Source: Ianthella basta
Taxonomy: Eukaryota > Porifera > Demospongiae > Verongiida > Ianthellidae
DNA: 64,000 nucleotides
Direction: 5' to 3'
Assembly: GCA_964019415.1 (NCBI GenBank)
Contig: OZ025879.1
Span: 7,750,980-7,814,979, forward strand
The notes below the pieces were generated by a model. That model was not told the DNA's origin, made no database searches, and worked only from the letters and a program-made list of their open reading frames with translations. Made by a program: the position numbers and the translations under genes. Shown here piece after piece: positions 53,301 to 62,450 of this stretch (its first letter is position 1; the number at the start of each line of letters is the position of its first letter).

Positions 53301-56300
53301 CATCTTGCCAGATCTTACCTTGTCGTATCTTGCCAAATCTTACCTTGTCATATCTTGCCAAATCTTGCCAAATCTTGCCAAATCCAACTTTGTCACATCT
53401 TGCCAGATCTTACCTTGTCGTATCTTGCCAAATCTTACCTTGTCATATCTTGCCAAATCTTGCCAAATCTTACCTTGTCATATTTTGCCAAATTATGCCT
53501 AATCTTACTTTGTCATATCGTGCCAAATCTTGCCAAATCTTACTTTGTCATATCTTGCTAAATCTTGCCAAATCTTACCTTTTCATATCTTGCCAAATCT
53601 TGACAAATATTACCTTGTCATATCCTGCCAAATCTTGCCTTATCTTACCTTGCCATAATTTGCAATATCTTGCAAAATCTTACCTCGTCATATCTTGCAA
53701 AATCTTACCTTGCCGTATCTTGCCAAATCTTACCTTGTCATATCTTGCCAAATCTTACGTGGTCATATCTTGCTAAATCTTGCCAAATCTTACTTTGTCA
53801 TATCTTGCCAAATCTTGCCAAATCTTACGTGGTCATATCTTGCCAAATCTTGCCTATTCTTACTTTGTCATATTTTGCCAAATCTTGCCAAATCTTACCT
53901 TGTCATATCTTGCCAAACCTTACCAAATCTTACCTTGTCATATCTTGCCAAATCTTGCCAAATCTTACCTTGTCATATCTTGCCAAATCTTGCCTAATCT
54001 TGCAAAATCTTACCTTGTCATATCTTGCTAAATCTTGCCAAATCCAACTTTGTCATATCTTGCCAAATCTTGCCAAATCTTACTTTCTCATATTTTGCCA
54101 AATCTTGTCAAATCTTACCTTGTCATATCTTGCCAAACCTTACCAAATCTTACCTTGTCATATCTTGCCAGATCTTTCCTCGCCATATCTTGCCAGATCA
54201 TACCTTGTCGTATCTTGCCAAATCATACCTTGTCATATCTTGCCAAATCGTACTTTGTCATATCTTGCCAAATTTAGCAAATCTTACCTTGTCATATCTT
54301 GCCAAATCATGACTAATCTTACCTTGTCATATCTTGCTTAATCTTACTAAATCTTACATTGTCATATATTGCCAAATCTTGCCAAATCTTACCTTGTCAT
54401 ATCTTGCCAAATCTTGCCGAATCTTACCTTGTCATATCTTACCAAATCTTGCCTGCTCTTACCTTGTCATATCTTGCCAAATCTTGCCAAATCTTACCTT
54501 GTCGTATCTTGCCTAATCTTGGCTAATCTTACCTTGTCATATCTTGCCAAATCTTGCCAAATCTCACCTTGTCATATCTTGCCAAATCTTGCCAAATATT
54601 ACCTTGTCATATCTAGCCAAATCTTGCCAAATCTTACCTTGCCATATCTTGCCTAATTTGCCTAATCTTACCTTCAGTTGTCATATCTTGCCTAATCTTG
54701 CCAAATCTTACCTTGTCATATCTTGCCAAATCTAGCTAAATCTTACCTTGTCATATCTTGCCAAATCTTGCCCGATCTTACTTTTCATATGTTGCTAAAT
54801 CTTGCTTAATCTTACCTTGTCACATCTAACAAAATCTTGCCAAATCTTACCTTGTCATATCTTTCCAAATCTTACCTAATCTTACTTTTTCATATTTTGC
54901 CAAATCTTACTTTATCTTACCTTGTCATATCTTGCCAAATCTTGCCAAATCTTACCTTGTCATATGTTGCCAAATCTTGTTAAATCTTACCTTGTCATAT
55001 CTTGCCAAATCTTGACTAATCTTACCTTGTCATATCTTGCCAAATCTTGCCAAATCTTGCCATATCTTACCTTGTCATAACTTGCCAAATCTTGCCAAAT
55101 ATTACCTTGTCATATCTTGCCATATCTTGCCAAACATTACCTTGTCATAAATTGCGAAATCTTGCCAAACAATACCTTGTCATATCCTATCAAATCTTGC
55201 CAAATCTTACCTTGTCATATCTTGCCAAATCTTGCTTAATCTTGCTTAATCTTACCTCGTCATATCTTGCCAAATCTTGCCAAATCTTACCTTGTCATAT
55301 CTCGCTAAATCTTGCCTAATCTTGCCAAATCTTACCTTGTCATATCTTGCCAAATCTAGCCTAATCTTACTTTTTCATATCTTGCCAAATCTTGCCTAAT
55401 CTTACCTTGTCATATCTTGCCAAATCTTGCCAAATCTTACCTTGCCATATCTTGCCAAATCTTGCCAAATCTTACCTTGTCATATCTTGCCAATTCTTGC
55501 CTAATCTAACTTTTTCATATCTTTCCAAATCTTGCTTAACCTTACCTTGTCATATCTTGCCAAATCTTTCCAAATCTTACCTTGTCATATCTTGCCAAAT
55601 CTTGCCTAATCTTACTTTTTCACATCTTGCCAAATCTTGCTTAATCTTACCTTGTCATATCTTGCCAAATCTTACCAAATCTTACCTTGTCATATCTTGC
55701 CAAATCTTGCCAAATCTTACCTTGTCATATCCTACCAAATCTAGCTTAATCTTACCTTGTCATATCTTGCCAAATCTTGCCAAATATTACCTTGTCATAT
55801 CTTGCGAAATCTTGCCAAATATTACCTTGTCATATCTTAACAAATCTTGCCAAATCTTACCGTGTCATATCTTGCCAAATCTTGCTTAATCTACTTAATA
55901 TTACCTCATCATATCTTGCCAAATCTTGCCAAATCTTACCTTGTCATATCTCGCTAAATCTTGCCTAATCTTGCCAAATCTTAGCTTTTCATATCTTGCC
56001 AAATCTAGCCTAATCTTACTTTTTCATAATTTCCCAAATCTTGCCAAATCTTACCTTGTCATATCTTGCTAAATCTTGCCAAATCTTACCTTGCCATATC
56101 TTGCCAAATCTTGCCAAATCTTACCTTGTCATATCTTGCCAATTCTTGCCTAATCTAACTTTTCATATCTTTCCAAATCCTGCTTAATTTTACCTTGTCA
56201 TATCTTGCCAATTCTTGCCAAATCTTACCTTGTCATATCTTGCCAAATCTTGCCTAATCTTACTTCTTCAAATCTTGCCAAATCTTGCTTAATCTTACCT

Positions 56301-59224
56301 TGTCATATCTTGCCAAATCTTGCCAAATCTTACCTTGTCATATCTTACATAATCTAGCTTAATCTTACCTTGTCATATCTTGCCAAATCTTACCAAATCT
56401 TACCATGTCATATGTTGCATAATCTTGCCTAATATTACTTTTTCATATCTTGCCAAATCTTGCTTAGTCTTACCTTGTCATATCTTGCCAAATCTTGCCA
56501 AATCGTACCTTGTCGTATCTCGCTAAATCTTGCCTAATCTTGCCAAATCTTACCTTGTCATATCTTGAAAAATCTTGACTAATCTTACCTTGTCATATCT
56601 TACCAAATCTTGCTTAATCTTACCTTGTCATATCTTGCCAAATCTTGCCAAATCTTACCTTGTCATATCTTACCAAATCTTGCCAAATCTTACCTTGTCA
56701 TATCTTACCAAATGTTGCTTAATCTTACCTTCTCATATCTTGCCAAATCTTGCCTACTCTTACCTTGTCATATCTTGCCTAATCTTGCCAAATTCTACCT
56801 TGTCATATCTTGCCAAATCTTTCCGAATCTTACTCTGTCATATGTTTCCAAATCTAGCCTAATCTTGCCAAATCTTACCTTGTCATATCTTGCCAAATCT
56901 CGCCAAATCTTGCCAAATCTTGTCAAATCTTATCTTGTCATATCTTGTCAAATCTTGCCAAATCTTAGCCAAATCTTACCTTGTCATATCTTGTTAAATC
57001 TTGCCAAATCTTACTCTTTCATATCCTGCCAAATCTTGCCAAATCTTACCTTGTCATATCTTGCCAAATCTTGCCAAATCTTACCTTGTCACATCTTGCC
57101 TAATCTTAACTAATCTTACTTTTTCATATCTTGCCAAATCTTGCTTAATCTTACCTTCTCGTATCTTGCCAAATCTTGCCAAATCTTACCTTGTCAGATC
57201 TCGCCAAATCTTGCCTAATCTTGCCAAATCTTACCTTGTCATATCTTGCCAAATCTTTCAGAATCTTACTTATATGTTTCCAAATCTTGCCTAATCTTGC
57301 CAAATCTTACCTTGTCATATCTTGCCTACTCTTGCCAAATCTTACCTTCATATCTTACCAAATCTTGCCTAAACTTACCTTGTCATGTCTTACCTAATCT
57401 TGCTTAATCTTTCCTTGTCATATCTTGACAAATCTTGCCAAATCTTACCTTGTCAGATCTCGCCAAATCTTGCCTAATCTTGCCAAATCTTACCTTGTCA
57501 TATCTTGACAAATCTTTCCGAATCTTACTTTGTCATATGTTTCCAAATCTTGCCTAATCTTGCAAAATCTTACCTTGTCATATCTTGCCAAATCTTGCCA
57601 AATCTTACCTTGTCATATCTCGTCAAATCTTGCCAAATCTTATCAAATCTTATCTTGTCATATCTCGCCAAATCTTGCCAAATCTTAGCTAAATCTTACC
57701 TTGTCATATCTTGCCAAATCTTGCCAATTCTTACTCTTTCATATCCTGCCAAATCTTGACAAATCTTACCTTGTCATATCTTGCCAAATCTTGCCAAATC
57801 TTACCTTGTCACATCTTACCAAATCTTATTAACTAATCTTACTTTTTCATATCTTGCCAAATCCTGCTTAATCTTACCTTCTCGTATCTTGCCAAATCTT
57901 GCCTAATCTTACCTTGTCAGATCTCGCCAAATCTTGCCTAATCTTGCCAAATCTTACCTTGTCATATCTTGCCAAATCTTTCCGAATCTTACTTTGTCAT
58001 ATGTTTCCAAATCTTGCCAAATCTTGCCAAATCTTACCTTGTCATATCTTGCCAAATCTTGCCAAATCTTACCTTGTCATATCTCGCCAAATCTTGCCAA
58101 ATGTTGTCAAATCTAATCTTGTCATATCTCGCCAAATCTTGCCAAATCTTAGCCAAATCTTACCTTGTCATATCTTGCCAAATCTTGCCAAATCTTACTC
58201 TTTCATATCCTGCCAAATCTTGCCAAATCTTACCTTGTCATATCTTACCAAATCTTGCCAAATCTTACCTTGTCACATCTTGCCAAATCTTAACTAATCT
58301 TACTTTTTCATATCTTGCCAAATCCTGCTTAATCTTACCTTCTCGTATCTTGCCAAATCTTGCCAAATCTTACCTTGTCAGATCTCGCCAAATCTTGCCT
58401 AATCTTGCCAAATCTTACCTTGTCATATCTTGCCAAATCTTAACTAATCTTACCTTGTCATATCTTGCCAAATCTTGCCGAATCTTACCTTGTCACATCT
58501 TGTAAAATCTAAACTTGTCATATATTACCAAATCTTGCTTAATCTTACCTTGTCATATCTTGCCAAATCTTGCCAAATCTTATCTTGTCATATCTTGCCA
58601 AATCTTGCCAAATATTACCTTATCATATCTTGCCAAATCTTGCCAAATCTTACCTTGTCATATCTTGACAAATTTTGCCTAATCTTACCTTGTCATATCT
58701 TGCCTAATCTTACCAAATCTTACCTTGTCATATCTTGCCAAATCTTGCCAAATCTTACCTTGTCATATCTTGCCAAATCTTGCCAAATCTTACCTTGTCA
58801 TATCTTGCCAAATCTTGCCAAATCTTATCTTGTCATATCTTGCCAAATCTTACCTAATTTTACCTTGTCATATCTTGCCAAATTTTGCCTAATCTAACTT
58901 TTTCATATATTTCCAAATCTTGCTTAACCTTACCTTGTCATATCATACCAAATCTTGCCAAATCTTACCTTGCCATATCTTGCCAAATCTTGCCTAATCT
59001 TACTTTTTCAAATCTTGCCAAATCTTGCTTAAACTTATCTTGTCATATCTTGCCAAATCTTGCCAAATCTTACCTTGTCATATCTTGCCAAATCTTGCCA
59101 AATATTACCTTGTCATATCTTGCCAAATCTTGCCAATTCTTATCTTGTCATATCTTGCCAAATCTTGCCTAATGTTACCTTGTCATATCTTGCTTAATCT
59201 TGCCAAATCTTAACTTGTCATATC

Positions 59225-62217
59225 TTGCCAAATCTTGCCAAATCTTACCTTGTCTTATCTTGCCAAATCTTGCCTAATCTTACTTTTTCATATCTAGCCA
59301 AATCTTGCTTAATCTTACCATGTCATATCTTGCCAAATCTTGCCAAATCTTACCTTCAATTGTCATATCTTGCCAAATCTTGCCTTATCTTACTTTTCAT
59401 ATCTTGCCAAATCTTGTTTTATCTTACCTTGTCATATCTTGCCAAATCTTACCAAATCTTAACTTGTTATATCTCGCCAAATCTTGCCTAATCATGCCAA
59501 ATCTTACCTTGTCATATCTTGCCAAATCTTACTTAATCTTACCTTGTCATATCTTGCCAAATCTTGCCGAATCTTACCTTGTCATATCTGGCCAAATCTT
59601 GCCGAATTTTACATTGTCATATCTTGCCAAATCTTGCCAAATCTTATCTTGTCATATTTTGCCAAATCTTGCCAAATCTTACCTTGTCATATCTTACCAA
59701 ATCTTGCTTAAACTTAACTTGTCATGTCTTGCCAAATCTTGCCAAATCTTACCTTATCATATCTTGCCAAATCCGACAAAGTCTTACCTTGTCATATCTC
59801 GCAAAATCTTGCCTAATCTTGCCAAATCTTACCTTGTCATATCTTGACAAATCTTGACTAATCTTACTTTTTCATATCTTGCCAAATATTGCCGAATCCT
59901 ACCTTGTCATATGTTGCCAAATCTTGCCTAATCTTGCCAAATCTTACCTTGTCATATCTTGACAAATCTTGACTAATATTACCTTGTCATATCTTGCCAC
60001 ATCTTGCTAAATCTTACCTTGTCATATCTTACCAAATCTTACTTAATCTTACCTTGTCATATCTTGCCAAATCTTGCCGAATCTTACCTTGTCATATCTG
60101 GCCAAATCTTGCCGAATTTTACTTTGTCATATCTTGCCAAATCTTGCCAAATCTTATCTTGTCATATCTTGCCAAATCTTACCTAATTATACCTTGTCAT
60201 ATCTTGCCAAATTTTGCCTAATCTAACTTTTTCATATCTTTCCAAATCTTGCTTAACCTTACCTTGTCATATCATGCCAAATCTTGCCAAATCTTACCTT
60301 GCCATATCTTGCCAAATCTTGCCTAATCTTACTTTTTCAAATCTTGTCAAATCTTGCTTAATCTTACCTTGTCATATCTTGCCAAATCTTGCCAAATCTT
60401 ACCTTGTCATATCTTGCCAAATCTTGCCAAATCTTACCTTGTCATATATTACCAAATCTAGCTTAATCTTACCTTGTCATCTCTTGCCAAATCTTGCCAA
60501 ATCTTACCTTGTCATATCTTGCCAAATCTTGCCAAATCTTACCTTGTCATATCTTACCAAATCTTGCTTAATCTTACCTTCTCATATCTTGCCAAATCTT
60601 GCCTAATCTTACCCTGTCATATCTTGCCTAATCTTGCCAAAATTCTACCTTGTCATATCTTGCCAAATCTTTCCGAATCTTACTTTGCCATATGTTTCCA
60701 AATCTTGCCTAATCTTGCCAAATCTTACCTTGTCATATCTTGCCAAATCTTGCCAAATCTTACCTTGTCATATCTCGCCAAAACTTGCCAAATCTTGCCA
60801 AATCTTATCTTGTCGTATCTCGCCAAATCTTGCCAAATCTTGCCAAATCTTACCTTGTCATATCTTGCCGAATCTTGCCAAATCTTACTCTTTCATATCT
60901 TGCCAAATTTTGCCAAATCTTACTTTGTCATATCTTGCCAAAGCTTGCCAAATCTTACCTTGTCATATCTTGCCAAATCTTACCTAATCTTACTTAATCA
61001 GATCTTGCCAAATCCTGCTTAATCTTACCTTGTCATATCTTGCCAAATCTTGCCAAATCTTACCTTGTCAGATCTCGCCAAATCATGCCTAGTCTTTCCA
61101 AATCTTACCTTGTCATATCTTGCTAAATCTTGACTAATCTTACCTTGTCATATCTTGCCAAATCTTGCCGAATCTTACCTTGTCACATCTTGCAAAATCT
61201 TAACTTGTCATATATTACCAAATCTTGCTTATTCTTACCTTGTCATATCTTGCCAAATCTTGCCAAATCTTGCCAAATCTTATCTTGTGATATCTTGCCA
61301 AATCTTGCCAAATATTACCTTATCATATCTTGCCAAATCTTGCCAAATCTTACCTTGTCATATTTTGCCAAATCTTGCCTAATCTTACCTTTTCATATCT
61401 CACCTAATCTTACCAAATCTTACCTTGTCATATCTTGCCAAATCTTGCCGAATCTTACCTTGTCATATCTTGCCAAATCTTGCCAAATATTACCTTGTCA
61501 TATCTTGCTAAATCTTGCCAATTCTTATCTTATCATATCTTGCCAAATCTTGCCTAATGTTACCTTGTCATATCTTGCTTAATCTTGCCAAATCTTAACT
61601 TGTCATATCTTGCCAAATCTTGCCAAATCTTACCTTGTCATATCTTGCCAAATCTTGCCTAATCCTCCTTTTTCATATCTAGCCAAATCTTGCTTAATCT
61701 TACCATGTCATATCTTGCCAAATCTTGCCAAATCTTACCTTCAGTTGTCATATCTTGCCAAATCTTGCCTTATCTTACTTTTCATATCTTGCCAAATCTT
61801 GTTTAATCTTACCTTGTCATATCTTGCCAAATCTTACCAAATCTTAACTTGTCATATCTCGCCAAATCTTGCCTAATAATGCCAAATCTTACCTTGTCAT
61901 ATCTTGCCAAATCCTGACTAATCTTACCTTGCCATATCTTGCCAAATCTTGCCGAATCTTACCTTGTCATATCTTGCCAAATCTTGCCAAATCTTACCTT
62001 GTCATATCTTACCAAATCTTGCTTAAACTTAACTTGTCATATCTTGCCAAATCTTGCCAAATCTTACCTTATCATATCTTGCCAAATCCGACAAAGTCTT
62101 ACCTTGTCATATCTCGCAAAATCTTGCCTAATCTTGCCAAATCTTACGTTGTCATATCTTGACAAATCTTGACTAATCTTACCTTTTCATATCTTGCCAA
62201 ATATTGCCGAATCCTAC
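59225..62217 (+). repeat. About 2.3-kb offset duplication at the right end of family D
   Basis: The series of variants at about 59225-59900 recurs at about 61610-62217, with an offset of 2385 bases at the left and 2315 at the right (two units lost). The second copy stops at the LTR boundary; the first continues through the equivalent site, showing the sequence before insertion. Confidence 0.7.
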
Positions 62218-62414
62218 TGTAGACGCGCGACTCGACAACCACCAGAGACTCAGATCAATTATTACACAAGGACCACATGAGCGTACAGTACACGTGTATA
62301 TATACATTGGTCCTAGAAGGTTCTAGATCTTGTCATTACATATTAACAATTAAGAGTTGCAACACAACATGTGAAAGTCATGCAACAGTACACAAGGTAA
62401 GTCTGCTTGCTACA
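62218..62414 (-). mobile_element. 3' LTR of a Ty3/gypsy retrotransposon
   Basis: On the minus strand this 197-bp segment begins TGTAGCAAGCAG and ends CGCGCGTCTACA, giving the inverted termini TGTAG/CTACA expected of an LTR. On the upstream side it is directly preceded by a purine-rich tract. On its outer side it abuts satellite family D in mid-unit. The identical 5' LTR should lie beyond the right edge, so identity between the two cannot be tested here. Within it are a TATA-like box and other promoter-like motifs, described separately. I see no canonical AATAAA signal; the nearest match is AATAAT on the minus strand (62256-62261). Confidence 0.8.
62297..62328 (-). promoter_or_regulatory. LTR promoter-like cluster: TATA box, CCAAT and heat-shock-element-like motif
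   Basis: Read on the minus strand in the direction of the element, a palindromic heat-shock-element-like array (GAA, TTC, GAT spaced by two bases on the + strand at 62316, 62321 and 62326) is followed by CCAAT (62306-62310) and a TATATATA box (62297-62304). The order and position within the LTR fit a promoter. The third HSE block deviates from consensus by one base, and CCAAT lies unusually close to TATA, so the function is inferred. Confidence 0.4.
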
Positions 62415-62428
62415 TTCGTCCCTCCCAG
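62415..62428 (-). other. Polypurine tract (PPT) of the retrotransposon
   Basis: On the minus strand CTGGGAGGGACGAA lies immediately before the LTR start TGTAG. A purine-rich run directly next to the 3' LTR is where plus-strand DNA synthesis is primed in LTR retrotransposons. One C interrupts the run, so its exact extent is uncertain. Confidence 0.6.
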
Positions 62429-62450
62429 AACAAGCTCCTCCTGGAGCACT

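Larger units (their letters stand above)
35571..62217 (+). repeat. Satellite family D (35-bp unit)
   Basis: A 26.6-kb array. The usual unit is TCATATCTTG, then CCAAATCTTG, then CCAAATCTTA, then CCTTG: three decamers plus five bases. Units of 25 and 45 bp also occur, formed by losing or gaining one decamer (25-bp forms cluster near 53300-53450 and 53690-53760). Higher-order blocks repeat at about 3.9 kb (37350-44310), with a further related block from about 45490, and at about 2.3-2.4 kb near the right end. The + strand is about two thirds pyrimidine. The array is cut at 62217 by the retrotransposon. It contains no gene I can support. Confidence 0.95.

Noticed and set aside
35571-62217. GATA-factor sites (TTATCT variants) in family D
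   Set aside because: They arise from a common single-base variant of the unit and are not in the consensus. The core is too short to argue for regulation.
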